From Pseudomonas serboccidentalis (GTDB lineage Bacteria; Pseudomonadota; Gammaproteobacteria; Pseudomonadales; Pseudomonadaceae): 64,000 nt of DNA. The first letter of the stretch is position 1, and each line of letters begins with the position of its first letter. The stretch spans positions 5,073,037 to 5,137,036 of the forward strand of contig NZ_CP101655.1 in the NCBI RefSeq assembly GCF_028830055.1, given 5' to 3'. Below are positions 17,504 to 27,507 of the stretch, piece after piece. A program made the translations under genes and the position numbers. A model generated the notes under the pieces. It made no database searches, was not told where the DNA came from, and worked only from the letters and a program-made list of their open reading frames with translations.

Positions 17504-17902
17504 ATGACCCAACGTGATGCCGTTTTCCCACCCGCCCGCCATGCCCTGTACGAGCGCCATCGCTACTCGCCGGCGATTCGCTCCAACGGTTTCCTGTTCG
17601 TCTCGGGGCAAGTCGGCAGCCTTGAAGACGGCTCACCCGAGCCGGACCTGCAGAGTCAGGTGCGCCTGGCCTTCAACAACCTGAATGCAATCCTCGATGC
17701 CGCCGGTTGCAGCTTCGATGATGCGGTGGACGTGACCGTGTTCATGGTCGATCCGCAAGCGACGTTCGAAACCATCTGGGAAGTGGTGCCGGAGTTCTGG
17801 GGCCAGGCGCCCTATCCGACGATTACCGCGGTGGGCGTGACCTGGCTGGCGGGCTTTCGCTTCGAGATCAAGGTGATCGCCAGATTGCCGGAAAACACCT
17901 GA
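17504..17902 (+). CDS. RidA/YjgF-family protein
   Basis: A 132-residue Rid-superfamily protein with the family blocks SPAIRSNGFLFVSGQVG, DLQSQVRLAFNNLNAILDAAGCSFDDAVDVTVFMVD and YPTITAVGVTWLAGFRFEIKVIARL. RidA proteins hydrolyse reactive enamine/imine intermediates. The Arg of canonical RidA that sits in the C-terminal RxxVEV stretch is not present here (the line reads WLAGFRFEIKV), so it may belong to another Rid subfamily with unknown activity. GGAGA precedes the ATG at 17504. It is divergent from the LysR gene. Confidence 0.88.
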   Translation: MTQRDAVFPPARHALYERHRYSPAIRSNGFLFVSGQVGSLEDGSPEPDLQSQVRLAFNNLNAILDAAGCSFDDAVDVTVFMVDPQATFETIWEVVPEFWGQAPYPTITAVGVTWLAGFRFEIKVIARLPENT

Positions 17903-18059
17903 TCGTAACCTGGGGTAAAACATCGCAAGAGACCACCGCTGGCCTTTAACTGCCCGGCTGCGTATAACCTCGCCGTTTCGTCTAACCTGATTGAGCGCAC
18001 GGGCGCGACACCTCGCCCCGTGGCGCTTAGAATGCGACGCTCATGAAACGGAGATTTCC

Positions 18060-18929
18060 ATGCTCAAACGCACCCTCGCACTGACCGCTGGCCTGGCCCT
18101 GTCTTTTTCCGCTCTGGTGACGCACGCCGCCGATGTGCTGCGGGTCAGCGCGATTCCCGATGAAGCACCGACCGAGTTGCTGCGCAAGTTCGAACCGCTG
18201 GGGGCTTATCTGGAGCAACAGCTGGGCATGAAAGTGCAGTTCGTGCCGGTGGCCGACTATCCGGCGGTGGTCGAGGCACTGGCGACCGATCGCCTCGACA
18301 TGGCCTGGCTGGGCGGTTTCACCTTTGTTCAGGCGCAGTTGAAGACTCAGGGCGAAGGCAAGACCCCGGTGATCCCGCTGGTGCAGCGCGAGCAGGATGC
18401 GCAGTTCACCAGCAAGTTCATCACCGCCGACCCGAACGTGAAGAGCCTGGCCGACCTCAAGGGCAAGACCTTTGCCTTCGGCTCGGTGTCGTCCACGTCC
18501 GGCAGCCTGATGCCGCGTTACTTCATGCTGAAAAACGACAACATCAAACCTGAAGCCTATTTCAGTCGTGTCGCCTATTCCGGCGCCCATGACGCCACCG
18601 TCGCCTGGGTCCAGGCCGGCAAAGTCGATGCCGGTGTGCTGAACGCCAGCGTCTGGCAGAAACTGGTGGACGCCGGCAAGGTCGACACCAGCAAGGTTCA
18701 TGTGTTCGCCACCACCCCGGCCTACTTCGATTACAACTGGACCGTACGCGGCACCCTCGACCCGGCGCTGGCAGCGAAGATCAAAAAAGCCTTCCTCGAC
18801 CTCGACCCGGCCAACCCTGAGCAGAAGAAGATTCTTGATCTGCAGGCGGCCAGCCGTTTCATCGACACCAAGCCCGAGAACTACAAGGGCATCGAGGAAG
18901 CTGCTCGCGCCGCCGATCTGTTGAAATGA
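18060..18929 (+). CDS. Phosphonate-type ABC transporter substrate-binding protein (PhnD-like)
   Basis: A 289-residue periplasmic binding protein with signal peptide MLKRTLALTAGLALSFSALVTHA. The mature part has the PhnD-family look: LRVSAIPDEAPTELLRKFEPLGAYLEQQLGMKVQFVPVADYPAVVEALATDRLDMAWLGGFTFV, then KSLADLKGKTFAFGSVSSTSGSLMPRYFML. First gene of a four-gene importer whose junctions all overlap. Related Pseudomonas operons are often named as putative selenate or phosphonate importers, but specificity is not readable from sequence. Confidence 0.88.
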   Translation: MLKRTLALTAGLALSFSALVTHAADVLRVSAIPDEAPTELLRKFEPLGAYLEQQLGMKVQFVPVADYPAVVEALATDRLDMAWLGGFTFVQAQLKTQGEGKTPVIPLVQREQDAQFTSKFITADPNVKSLADLKGKTFAFGSVSSTSGSLMPRYFMLKNDNIKPEAYFSRVAYSGAHDATVAWVQAGKVDAGVLNASVWQKLVDAGKVDTSKVHVFATTPAYFDYNWTVRGTLDPALAAKIKKAFLDLDPANPEQKKILDLQAASRFIDTKPENYKGIEEAARAADLLK

Positions 18930-19723
18930 CCCTGAGCCTCACACAAGGCCGCCTGCACCACACCAACGGGGTCGATGCGCTACGCGGCGTCGACCTGCAG
19001 ATTGGTGCCGGTGAACAGGTGGCGATCATCGGTCCGTCCGGGGCCGGCAAGTCGAGCCTGTTGAACCTGCTGGCCACGGCTATACGCCCCAGCAGCGGCG
19101 ATATCGAGGTGCTGGGCGAACGCCCCTGGCACCTCTCCGCCCACCAGCGCCAACGCCTGCGCGCGCGTATCGGTCTGGTCCATCAGGCACCACCGCTGCC
19201 GCCGCGCCAACGCGTGGTAACGGCGGTGCTGGCCGGCAAGCTCGGGCAATGGAGCCTGGGCAAGAGCCTGTTGAATCTGCTGCATCCGCTGGACATTCCC
19301 GGTGCCCGCGCGGCACTCGCACGACTGGATCTGGGCGACAAACTGTTCGCCCACTGTCAGCAACTGTCCGGCGGTCAATTGCAGCGCGTGGGCATTGCCC
19401 GGGTGCTGTATCAGGCGCCGGAGATTCTGCTGGCGGACGAACCCGTTTCTGCGATGGACCCGGTACTGGCCGGGCACACCCTGTCGATCCTCTCGCAGCA
19501 TGCCCGGGCGCATCGCGTGACGCTGGTGGCGAGCCTGCACGCGGTGGAATTGGCGCTGGCGCATTTCCCGCGCATCATCGGTTTGCGCGACGGCCAGATC
19601 CTCTTCGACAGCCCTGCCGAACAGGTCAGCCGCGACATGCTCGACACGCTGTACGCCAACGAACAACTGCAAAGCCCGACGACACCGAGTGCGCCACTGA
19701 TCGTGCAGATTCCGCGATGCTGA
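18926..19723 (+). CDS. ABC transporter ATP-binding protein (PhnC-like)
   Basis: A 265-residue ATPase. The Walker A motif is GPSGAGKSS, the signature LSGGQLQRVGIARVL, and the Walker B ILLADEPVSAMDP, followed by the switch His in VASLHAVELAL. Its ATG overlaps the stop of the binding protein by four bases. It should energise the two permeases that follow. Confidence 0.93.
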   Translation: MTLSLTQGRLHHTNGVDALRGVDLQIGAGEQVAIIGPSGAGKSSLLNLLATAIRPSSGDIEVLGERPWHLSAHQRQRLRARIGLVHQAPPLPPRQRVVTAVLAGKLGQWSLGKSLLNLLHPLDIPGARAALARLDLGDKLFAHCQQLSGGQLQRVGIARVLYQAPEILLADEPVSAMDPVLAGHTLSILSQHARAHRVTLVASLHAVELALAHFPRIIGLRDGQILFDSPAEQVSRDMLDTLYANEQLQSPTTPSAPLIVQIPRC

Positions 19724-20544
19724 GGGCCGATTCACGAGACCCGGCTAGCGCGCCGCGACTGCTGCTGACCTTGTTGGCGATCGCCTTGCTGTGGCCGGGC
19801 ATTCAGCTCAGCGAACTGGATTTGGGCGTGCTGCTGCACAGCGACAGCCAGACGGAAATGGGCCGCTTCATCGCCGGCTTCTGGCCACCGGCCCACGACG
19901 CCGATTTTCTCCAGCTGCTGCTTAAAGCCACCCTGCAAACCCTGGCCATTGCCACCGCCGGTATGGCCTTGGCTTTGCTGCTGGCGGTGCCGACCAGCCT
20001 GATTGCCAGTCGCGCGCTGTCGCTGTCGGCGGCGTCGCGCGGCGGCATTCCGAGCCGGGTCGGGCGCTTGTTGCGCTGGCCGGTGCGCGGGCTGCTGATC
20101 TTCCTGCGCAGCGTGCCGGAAATCGTCTGGGCGCTACTGTTCGTGCGCGCTGTGGGCCTCGGCCCGGCAGCGGGTGTGCTGGCGATCGCCATCACCTACA
20201 GCGGCATGCTCGGCAAGGTCTACGCGGAAATTTTCGAGTCCACCGACCAGCGTCCGGCGCATGCCCTGATGCAGGCTGGCAGCGGACGGCTCGCAGGTTT
20301 TGCCTACGGGATTGTGCCGAATGTCGCGGCGGAGCTGCTGTCGTACACGGTCTATCGCTGGGAGTGCGCGATTCGTGCGTCGGTGGTGATGGGGTTTGTC
20401 GGGGCTGGAGGTCTCGGGCAGCAGATCGACCTGTCGCTGCGCATGTTCGCCAGCGGTGAAGTGGCGAGCATGTTGCTGACCTTCCTGATCCTGGTGCTCG
20501 GCGCCGATCAACTCAGCCGCCTGCTGCGCTGGAGGCTGACATGA
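19717..20544 (+). CDS. ABC transporter permease 1 (PhnE-like)
   Basis: A 275-residue membrane protein with about six hydrophobic segments. The conserved EAA-type loop is recognisable in ALMQAGSGRLAGFAYGIVPNVAAELLSYTVYRWECAIRASVVMGFVGAGGLGQQID, typical of phosphonate-family permeases. The ATG at 19717 lies inside the ATPase gene's last codons (seven-base overlap). The frame is open further upstream, but that sequence is coding for the ATPase in another frame. Confidence 0.9.
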   Translation: MLRADSRDPASAPRLLLTLLAIALLWPGIQLSELDLGVLLHSDSQTEMGRFIAGFWPPAHDADFLQLLLKATLQTLAIATAGMALALLLAVPTSLIASRALSLSAASRGGIPSRVGRLLRWPVRGLLIFLRSVPEIVWALLFVRAVGLGPAAGVLAIAITYSGMLGKVYAEIFESTDQRPAHALMQAGSGRLAGFAYGIVPNVAAELLSYTVYRWECAIRASVVMGFVGAGGLGQQIDLSLRMFASGEVASMLLTFLILVLGADQLSRLLRWRLT

Positions 20545-21308
20545 ACCGCCTGATCAATCTGTTGCTGATCGTCGGTATCGGCGTCGCCGTCATCGCCTCG
20601 TTCGGCTATCTGCAACTCGACCTGAGTGACCTGGGCAGCAGCGCCAGCCTCAAGCAGATGGGCGCCTACGCGCAGCGCTTTCTCAGCCCGGACCTGAGCG
20701 CCACACACCTGCAAGCGATTGCCAAAGGCGCAATGGAAACCCTCGCCATGTCGGCCCTCGGCACCCTGCTCGCGGCGGTGTTCGGCATTGTGCTCGCGCT
20801 ACCGGCCGCCGGGCGTTTCGGCTGGCCGCTGCAAAGCGCCTCGCGGTTGTTGCTCAACGGTCTGCGGGCGATTCCGGAGCTGGTGTGGGCGGCGCTGATG
20901 GTGCTCGCCGCCGGCCTCGGCCCGAATGCCGGCACCCTGGCGCTGTCCCTGCACACCACCGGCGTGCTCGGCCGATTGTTCGCCGAAGCGCTGGAAAACA
21001 CCCCACCCGAGCCTGCCGAAGCGATCCGTTTGCAGGGCGGCAATCCGGTTCTGGCGTTCTGCTACGGCACCCTGCCCAACCTCGCCCCGCAGTTACTCGC
21101 CTATTGCCTGTACCGCTGGGAAAACAACATCCGCATGGCCAGCGTGCTGGGCTTCGTCGGCGCCGGTGGACTGGGGCAGATGCTGTATGTCAGCCTGAGC
21201 CTGTTTCAGGAGGCGCAGGCGAGCACGGTGATTCTGGCGATGCTGATTCTGGTGTTGGGCGTGGATTCGCTGAGTGCATGGAGTCGGCAGCGATGGGTCA
21301 AGGCCTGA
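20541..21308 (+). CDS. ABC transporter permease 2 (PhnE-like)
   Basis: A 255-residue membrane protein, paralogous to the gene before it. The EAA-type loop reads AIRLQGGNPVLAFCYGTLPNLAPQLLAYCLYRWENNIRMASVLGFVGAGGLGQMLYVSLSLF. Its ATG overlaps the stop of permease 1 by four bases. The two permeases probably form a heterodimer, completing the binding protein-ATPase-permease set. Confidence 0.9.
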   Translation: MNRLINLLLIVGIGVAVIASFGYLQLDLSDLGSSASLKQMGAYAQRFLSPDLSATHLQAIAKGAMETLAMSALGTLLAAVFGIVLALPAAGRFGWPLQSASRLLLNGLRAIPELVWAALMVLAAGLGPNAGTLALSLHTTGVLGRLFAEALENTPPEPAEAIRLQGGNPVLAFCYGTLPNLAPQLLAYCLYRWENNIRMASVLGFVGAGGLGQMLYVSLSLFQEAQASTVILAMLILVLGVDSLSAWSRQRWVKA

Positions 21309-21317
21309 CGAGAAGCC

Positions 21318-22091
21318 TCATTGCCCCGTCGCTAACCGATACTGGCGCGGGGTAAATCCGGTCGAGGCCTTGAACTGCCGAGTAAACGCGCTGTGGTCGG
21401 TATAACCGCACTGCAGCGCCACCTCGGTGATCGGCAAGTCGCCGTGCAACAGCCGGTGCGCATGCTCAAGACGCACTTTCTGGATCATCTGCCGCGGCGT
21501 CAGGTGGAACACCCGTTTGCAGTAACGCTCCAGTTGCGCCACTGAAATCCCGGCGATGCGCGTCAGTTCGCCGAGGCTGACGCGACGATTGAAGTTCGCC
21601 CGAATGTATTCATCCACCGCCGCCAGACGCTGATAGGCCGGATGGGTTTCGCTGGCGGTTTGCAGATCAACGGAGATTCCCGCCAGGCCGATGATCCGAT
21701 TGTTGCGGTCGTACAACGGACGCTTGTGAGTCAGGCACCAGCCCGGTTCGCGGCTGCCGTACAGATGCAGTTCCAGCTGATCCTCCAGCACCCACCCCTC
21801 CTCCAGCACCCGTCGATCCTGCTCGGTGTAGCCCGGGCCCAATTGCGCCGGAAACACTTCGGCGCTGGTCTTGCCGAGCAACGGGCGCAGGTCTTTCAAA
21901 CCACAGCGCTGCACCAGCGTACGGTTGGCCATGACGTAGCGCGCCTGCAGGTCCTTGATGAAGATCGCCGCGTTGGGAATCACGTCCAGCATCGGTAGCA
22001 GCAGCGCCATGCCCGCCAGCAGATCGTCAAGCGTCTGCGGCCGGCTCGCCTCGTTGTGTTGGCTCAGGATTGCAAACGCGTTCTGCGGCAT
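21318..22091 (-). CDS. PAS-domain AraC regulator of hydroxyproline catabolism (LhpR-like)
   Basis: A regulator of about 257 residues. An N-terminal PAS-like sensor (LLPMLDVIPNAAIFIKDLQARYVMANRTLVQRCGLKDLRPLLGKTSAEVFP ... RPLYDRNNRIIGLAGISVDL) precedes an AraC helix-turn-helix pair (SLGELTRIAGISVAQLERYCKRVFHLTPRQMIQKVRLEHAHRLL and EVALQCGYTDHSAFTRQFKASTGFTPRQYR). It is divergent from the permease that starts the hydroxyproline operon, the place of the known Pseudomonas activator. A GTG start at 22106 is the alternative. The link to hydroxyproline is inferred from position. Confidence 0.88.
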   Translation of the reverse strand: MPQNAFAILSQHNEASRPQTLDDLLAGMALLLPMLDVIPNAAIFIKDLQARYVMANRTLVQRCGLKDLRPLLGKTSAEVFPAQLGPGYTEQDRRVLEEGWVLEDQLELHLYGSREPGWCLTHKRPLYDRNNRIIGLAGISVDLQTASETHPAYQRLAAVDEYIRANFNRRVSLGELTRIAGISVAQLERYCKRVFHLTPRQMIQKVRLEHAHRLLHGDLPITEVALQCGYTDHSAFTRQFKASTGFTPRQYRLATGQ

Positions 22092-22290
22092 ACCTCTGAC
22101 TCCCACTCGGTTTTGTCACTTGCACGCAGATTGCCCCAAGGCTGACAGCCTGTCGAGCCGGGGCTTTGATGTGGGTCATTATGCTGATTTCGTCATCGCT
22201 GCCGGCAAAAAACATCAATCGCGCCGCGCTTGATGAGTTCACTGTAGCGCCACTGCACGCCCCTCCAACAACCAACAAGAAGGCGACGCT

Positions 22291-23919
22291 ATGACAGGCC
22301 AAGGCAAGTTCAAGAAACAACTTTCATTGATAGACCTCACGTTCATCGGACTGGGGGCGATCTTCGGTTCGGGCTGGTTGTTCGCCGCCAGTCACGTGTC
22401 CGCCATCGCAGGTCCCGCGGGGATTTTTTCCTGGCTGCTCGGCGGGTTCGCCGTGTTGCTGCTGGGCATTGTCTACTGCGAACTGGGTGCCGCGCTGCCC
22501 CGTGCCGGCGGTGTGGTGCGCTACCCGGTTTACTCCCACGGGCCGCTGCTCGGCTACCTGATGGGTTTCATCACACTGATCGCGTTTTCCAGTCTGGTGG
22601 CGATCGAAGTGGTCGCCTCACGGCAGTACGCGGCGGCGTGGTTTCCCGAACTGACCAAGGCCGGTTCCAGTGACCCGACCGTACTCGGCTGGTTCGTGCA
22701 ATTGGGTCTGTTGTGCCTGTTTTTCCTGCTCAATTACCGCAGTGTGAAAACCTTCGCCATGGCCAACAACCTGGTCAGCGTGTTCAAGTTCATCGTGCCG
22801 TTGCTGGTGATCGGCGTGCTGTTTACCTTCTTCAAACCGGCCAACTTCGACGTGCATGGCTTTGCGCCGTTCGGCCTGTCCGGCATCGAAATGGCGGTGT
22901 CGGCCGGCGGTGTGATCTTCGCTTATCTGGGCCTGACGCCGATCATTTCGGTGGCCAGTGAAGTGAAGAATCCGCAACGCACGATTCCGATTGCGCTGAT
23001 TCTGTCGGTGCTGCTCTCCACTGCTATCTACGTGCTGCTGCAAACCGCGTTCCTCGGCGGCATCCCGACCGAAATGCTCGCCAATGGCTGGGCGGGCGTT
23101 GCCAAGGAACTGGCCCTGCCGTATCGCGATATCGCCCTGGCACTCGGCGTCGGCTGGCTGGCGTATCTGGTGGTGGCCGATGCAGTGATCTCGCCCAGCG
23201 GCTGCGGCAACATCTACATGAACGCCACCCCACGGGTGATCTACGGCTGGGCGCAAACCGGGACCTTCTTCAAGATCTTCACCCGCATCGATGAGAAGTC
23301 CGGCATCCCGCGTCCGGCGCTGTGGCTGACCTTTGGCCTGTCGGTGTTCTGGACCCTGCCGTTCCCGTCGTGGGAAGCGCTGATCAACGTGGTTTCCGCC
23401 GCGCTGGTATTGAGCTACGCCGTGGCCCCGGTGACGGTTGCCGCATTGCGCCGCAACGCGCCGGACATGCCGCGCCCGTTCCGGGTCAAGGGCATGAACG
23501 TGCTCGGGCCGCTGTCGTTCATTATCGCTGCGCTGATCGTCTACTGGTCGGGCTGGGGCACCGTTTCATGGCTGCTCGGCCTGCAAATCCTGATGTTTGT
23601 CATCTACCTGTTGTGTGGCCGCCTGGTGCCGACCGCGCACCTCAACCTCGGCCAGCAAGTGCGCTCCTCGGCGTGGCTGATCGGCTTCTACGCGGTGACC
23701 ATCGTCCTCTCCAAGCTCGGCAGCTTCGGCGGTATCGGTGTGCTCAGCCATCCGTTCGACACGGTGATCGTCGCGGTCTGCGCACTGGGCATCTACTACT
23801 GGGGCGCCGCCACCGGCGTACCGGCGCACCTGATTCGCCTGGAAACCGAGGACGACGAAAGCGAAGCCGCCGAATCCTCCGCCAGCACCGCCACCGGTCA
23901 ACGCCCGGCTCACGCCTGA
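22291..23919 (+). CDS. APC-family amino acid permease, probable hydroxyproline importer
   Basis: A 542-residue inner-membrane transporter with about 12-14 hydrophobic segments. The amino acid-polyamine-organocation signature is at the start ([42 protein letters not shown]). The C-terminal tail is rich in Glu/Ser/Ala and probably cytoplasmic. First gene of the operon, 22 bases before the epimerase gene and divergent from the AraC gene. Uptake of 4-hydroxyproline is inferred from the genes it precedes. Confidence 0.88.
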   Translation: MTGQGKFKKQLSLIDLTFIGLGAIFGSGWLFAASHVSAIAGPAGIFSWLLGGFAVLLLGIVYCELGAALPRAGGVVRYPVYSHGPLLGYLMGFITLIAFSSLVAIEVVASRQYAAAWFPELTKAGSSDPTVLGWFVQLGLLCLFFLLNYRSVKTFAMANNLVSVFKFIVPLLVIGVLFTFFKPANFDVHGFAPFGLSGIEMAVSAGGVIFAYLGLTPIISVASEVKNPQRTIPIALILSVLLSTAIYVLLQTAFLGGIPTEMLANGWAGVAKELALPYRDIALALGVGWLAYLVVADAVISPSGCGNIYMNATPRVIYGWAQTGTFFKIFTRIDEKSGIPRPALWLTFGLSVFWTLPFPSWEALINVVSAALVLSYAVAPVTVAALRRNAPDMPRPFRVKGMNVLGPLSFIIAALIVYWSGWGTVSWLLGLQILMFVIYLLCGRLVPTAHLNLGQQVRSSAWLIGFYAVTIVLSKLGSFGGIGVLSHPFDTVIVAVCALGIYYWGAATGVPAHLIRLETEDDESEAAESSASTATGQRPAHA

Positions 23920-23941
23920 CTTTCACGCAAGGGACGAGTTC

Positions 23942-24868
23942 ATGAAACGAATACACATCATCGATTCCCACACCGGCGGTGAGCCTACGCGTCTGGTGAT
24001 GCAAGGCTTCCCCGAGGTGCATGGCAACAGCATGGCCGAGAAGCGCGACAGCCTGCGCACCCACCACGATCAATGGCGCCGCGCCTGCCTGCTGGAGCCG
24101 CGTGGCAACGACGTACTGGTCGGCGCGCTGTACTGCGAGCCGGTCTCGCCGGATGCGACCTGCGGGGTGATTTTCTTCAACAATGCCGGCTACCTCGGCA
24201 TGTGCGGCCACGGCACCATCGGCCTGATCAACTCGCTGCATCACCTGGGCCGTATCGAACCGGGCGTACACAAGATCGACACCCCGGTCGGCCCGGTCAG
24301 CGCCACTTTGCACGAGGACGGCACCGTGACCCTGCGCAACGTGCCCGCCTACCGCCATCGCAAACAGGTGCCGGTGGAAGTGCCGGGCTTCGGTCGCGTG
24401 TTCGGCGACATCGCCTGGGGTGGCAACTGGTTTTTCCTCGTCTCCGAGCACGGCCAGGACCTGCAGATGAGCAACGTCGAAGCCCTGACCGATTACACCT
24501 GGGCGATGCTCAAGGCCCTGCAAGCCCAAGGCATCCACGGCGAGGATGGCGCCCTGATCGATCACGTCGAACTGTTTGCCGACGACGACCAGGCCGACAG
24601 CCGCAACTTCGTCATGTGCCCGGGCAAGGCCTACGACCGCTCGCCGTGCGGCACCGGCACCAGCGCCAAACTGGCCTGCCTGGCCGCCGACGGCAAACTC
24701 GCCGAAGGTCAGGTCTGGGTCCAGGCCAGCATCACCGGCAGCCAGTTCGAAGGCCGCTTCGAATGGGAAGGCGAGCGCGTGCGCCCGTTCATCACCGGCC
24801 GCGCCTACATGACCGCCGACGCCACCCTGCTAATTGACGAACAAGACCCTTTCGCCTGGGGCATCTGA
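23942..24868 (+). CDS. lhpA: 4-hydroxyproline 2-epimerase
   Basis: A 308-residue member of the proline racemase superfamily that converts trans-4-hydroxy-L-proline to cis-4-hydroxy-D-proline without cofactor. Both catalytic cysteines are visible: Cys88 in MCGHGTIG and Cys236 in [10 protein letters not shown], the same positions reported for the P. putida enzyme. The pair Cys/Cys separates epimerases from the Cys/Thr dehydratases of the family. An AAGGGACG site precedes the ATG. Neighbouring genes encode the next three steps. Confidence 0.95.
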   Translation: MKRIHIIDSHTGGEPTRLVMQGFPEVHGNSMAEKRDSLRTHHDQWRRACLLEPRGNDVLVGALYCEPVSPDATCGVIFFNNAGYLGMCGHGTIGLINSLHHLGRIEPGVHKIDTPVGPVSATLHEDGTVTLRNVPAYRHRKQVPVEVPGFGRVFGDIAWGGNWFFLVSEHGQDLQMSNVEALTDYTWAMLKALQAQGIHGEDGALIDHVELFADDDQADSRNFVMCPGKAYDRSPCGTGTSAKLACLAADGKLAEGQVWVQASITGSQFEGRFEWEGERVRPFITGRAYMTADATLLIDEQDPFAWGI

Positions 24869-24919
24869 CCTGCCCCGCTTTTTAACCGATCTGAATGAAT
24901 GTCCCGAGGAGCTACAACA

Positions 24920-25867
24920 ATGAGCGATAACATCTTCACTGGCTGCATTCCGGCCCTGATGACCCCGTGCACCGCCGCACGCAAACCTGACTTCGACGCC
25001 CTGGTCGCCAAGGGCCGCGAGCTGATCGATATCGGCATGAGCGCCGTGGTTTACTGCGGTTCGATGGGCGACTGGCCGCTGCTGACCGAGGCCGAACGTC
25101 AGGAAGGCGTGGCGCGTCTGGTGGCGGCTGGCGTACCGACCATCGTCGGCACCGGCGCGGTCAACAGCCGTGAAGCGGTGGCCCACGCGGCCCACGCTGC
25201 GAAAGTCGGCGCCCACGGCCTGATGGTGATTCCACGCGTGCTGTCCCGTGGCGCTTCAGCGACCGCGCAAAAGGCCCACTTCGCCGCCATTCTCCAAGCC
25301 GCACCGAACCTGCCGGCGGTGATCTACAACAGCCCTTACTACGGCTTCGCCACCCGCGCCGATCTGTTCTTCGAACTGCGTCGCGAATACCCGAACCTGA
25401 TCGGCTTCAAGGAATTCGGTGGTGGCGCTGACTTGCGCTATGCCGCCGAAAACATCACCTCACAGGACGATGCCGTGACCCTGATGGTCGGCGTCGATAC
25501 GCAAGTGGTGCACGGTTTCGTCAACTGCAACGCCACCGGCGCCATCACCGGCATCGGAAACGCCCTGCCCCGCGAAGTCCTGCAACTGGTGGCGCTGAGC
25601 AAGCAAGCGGCCAAGGGTGACGCCAAGGCCCGGCGCCAGGCCCGCGAACTGGAAGCGGCGCTGGCAGTGTTGTCGTCGTTCGATGAAGGCTGCGATCTGG
25701 TGCTGTATTACAAGCACCTGATGGTCCTCAACGGCGACCGCGAATACGCCCTGCACTTCAACGAAACCGATGCCCTGAGCGACGCTCAGCGCCGCTACGC
25801 CGAGACCCAGTACGCGCTGTTCCGCCAGTGGTACAAAAACTGGTCCGCCGAACAGAACCTCGCCTGA
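24920..25867 (+). CDS. lhpC: 1-pyrroline-4-hydroxy-2-carboxylate deaminase (DapA family)
   Basis: A 315-residue member of the dihydrodipicolinate synthase/N-acetylneuraminate lyase family. The Schiff-base Lys164 is in IGFKEFGG and the Tyr region reads YNSPYYG. In hydroxyproline pathways this protein deaminates pyrroline-4-hydroxy-2-carboxylate to alpha-ketoglutarate semialdehyde, and the gene's place between the epimerase and the dehydrogenase supports that rather than lysine biosynthesis. CGAGGAGC precedes the ATG at 24920. Confidence 0.92.
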   Translation: MSDNIFTGCIPALMTPCTAARKPDFDALVAKGRELIDIGMSAVVYCGSMGDWPLLTEAERQEGVARLVAAGVPTIVGTGAVNSREAVAHAAHAAKVGAHGLMVIPRVLSRGASATAQKAHFAAILQAAPNLPAVIYNSPYYGFATRADLFFELRREYPNLIGFKEFGGGADLRYAAENITSQDDAVTLMVGVDTQVVHGFVNCNATGAITGIGNALPREVLQLVALSKQAAKGDAKARRQARELEAALAVLSSFDEGCDLVLYYKHLMVLNGDREYALHFNETDALSDAQRRYAETQYALFRQWYKNWSAEQNLA

Positions 25868-25878
25868 CCGCTGTCCCT

Positions 25879-25901
25879 GCCCCGGTATCACATACCGGGG
25901 C
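25879..25901 (+). other. Intercistronic hairpin in the hydroxyproline operon
   Basis: GCCCCGGTAT, 3-base loop, ATACCGGGGC: a perfect 10-bp stem 12 bases past the deaminase stop codon and 26 bases before the dehydrogenase ATG. No T run follows, so mRNA stability or partial attenuation is more likely than full termination. Confidence 0.55.
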
Positions 25902-25926
25902 TTCACTTGAATTATCAGGAAGCGCC

Positions 25927-27504
25927 ATGACTCTGACAGGCCACATGCTGATCGGCGGCCAAGCCATCGCCGGCAGCCGTGAAGCGATCTTCGCGATCAA
26001 CCCCGCCACCGATGCCGTGCTGGAACCGGCCTACGCCGGCGGCAGCGCTGAGCATGTCGAACAGGCCTGCGCCCTGGCGTGGCAAGCGTTTGATCGTTAT
26101 CGCGAGACGTCCCTGAGTGCTCGCGCCGAATTTCTCGAAACCATTGCCGACGAGATTGAAGCCCTCGGCGATGAGCTGATTGAGCGTGCGGTGGCCGAAA
26201 GCGGCCTGCCGCGTGCACGTATTCAAGGCGAACGCGGGCGCACCTGCGGGCAACTGCGCACCTTCGCCCGTACCGTACGCGCTGGTGAATGGCTGGACGT
26301 GCGGGTCGATCAGTCGCAACCACAACGCCAGCCGCTGCCGCGTTCGGATTTGCGCCAGCGGCAGATCGCGCTGGGACCGGTGGCGGTGTTTGGCGCCAGC
26401 AACTTTCCCTTGGCGTTCTCCGTCGCCGGTGGTGACACCGCTTCGGCACTGGCCGCCGGTTGCCCGGTGATCGTCAAGGCGCACAGCGCGCATCCCGGCA
26501 CCAGTGAACTGGTGGGCCGAGCGCTGACCCGGGCGGTGAAAAAATCCGGTTTGCCGGAAGGCGTGTTCTCGCTGCTGTTCGGTTCCGGCAACGAAGTCGG
26601 CATCGCGTTGGTCAGCGATTGGCGCATCAAGGCCGTGGGCTTCACCGGTTCGCGCAGTGGCGGTCTCGCCCTGAGCAAAGCGGCGCAGGCGCGGCCCGAG
26701 CCGATTCCGGTGTACGCGGAAATGAGCTCGATCAATCCGCTGCTGCTGTTCCCGGCGGCCCTTGCGGCGCGGGGCGAAGCGCTGGCGCAGGGCTTCGTCG
26801 CCTCGCTGACCCAAGGCGCCGGGCAGTTCTGCACCAATCCCGGATTGGTCATTGCTCGCCAAGGGACGGCGCTGGACAGTTTCATCGCGGCGGCCGCTGA
26901 GCATGTCCAGCGCAGCCCGGCGCAGACCATGCTCACACCGGGCATTTTCCGCGCCTACGCAAGCGCTGTCGGCGCGCTGGCCGAACACCCGCAAGCGCAG
27001 CGCGTGGCCAGCGGTCTCCCGGCCGAAGGGCCGAACCCGTGTCAGGCGCAGTTGTTCGTCACCCGGGCGCAGGACTTCCTCGCCGACGCACGTCTGCAAG
27101 GTGAAATCTTCGGCGCGGCGTCGCTGATCGTACAGTGCGCCAACGACGATGAAATCCGTCAGGTTTGCGAGCATCTTGAAGGCCAGTTGACCGCCACCTT
27201 GCACCTGGATGACGCCGATCTGGACCGCGCCCGGGCCTTGTTGCCGACACTGGAGCGCAAGGCCGGACGCCTGCTGGTCAACGGCTGGCCGACCGGGGTC
27301 GAAGTGTGTGATGCGATGGTGCATGGCGGGCCGTTTCCGGCCACTTCGGACTCGCGCAGCACCTCGGTGGGCACGGCGGCGATCCAGCGTTTTCTGCGCC
27401 CGGTGTGCTATCAGGACTTCCCCGACAGTCTGCTGCCGTCAGCGTTGCAAAAAGCCAATCCGCTGCACCTGCGGCGCTTGCTCGACGGTCAGAGGGAAGC
27501 CTGA
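25927..27504 (+). CDS. Alpha-ketoglutarate semialdehyde dehydrogenase (2,5-dioxovalerate dehydrogenase)
   Basis: A 525-residue aldehyde dehydrogenase. Key residues visible are the NAD(P)-binding Lys184 in [16 protein letters not shown], the general base Glu265 in [12 protein letters not shown] and nucleophile Cys302 in [12 protein letters not shown]. The long form and the GSRSGG loop match the alpha-KGSA dehydrogenase class of sugar-acid and hydroxyproline pathways. It would oxidise the deaminase product to alpha-ketoglutarate. AGGAAGCGCC precedes the ATG. Confidence 0.93.
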   Translation: MTLTGHMLIGGQAIAGSREAIFAINPATDAVLEPAYAGGSAEHVEQACALAWQAFDRYRETSLSARAEFLETIADEIEALGDELIERAVAESGLPRARIQGERGRTCGQLRTFARTVRAGEWLDVRVDQSQPQRQPLPRSDLRQRQIALGPVAVFGASNFPLAFSVAGGDTASALAAGCPVIVKAHSAHPGTSELVGRALTRAVKKSGLPEGVFSLLFGSGNEVGIALVSDWRIKAVGFTGSRSGGLALSKAAQARPEPIPVYAEMSSINPLLLFPAALAARGEALAQGFVASLTQGAGQFCTNPGLVIARQGTALDSFIAAAAEHVQRSPAQTMLTPGIFRAYASAVGALAEHPQAQRVASGLPAEGPNPCQAQLFVTRAQDFLADARLQGEIFGAASLIVQCANDDEIRQVCEHLEGQLTATLHLDDADLDRARALLPTLERKAGRLLVNGWPTGVEVCDAMVHGGPFPATSDSRSTSVGTAAIQRFLRPVCYQDFPDSLLPSALQKANPLHLRRLLDGQREA

Positions 27505-27507
27505 ACC

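Noticed and set aside
25915..27324. A 469-codon minus-strand open frame
   Set aside because: Antisense shadow of the semialdehyde dehydrogenase gene.
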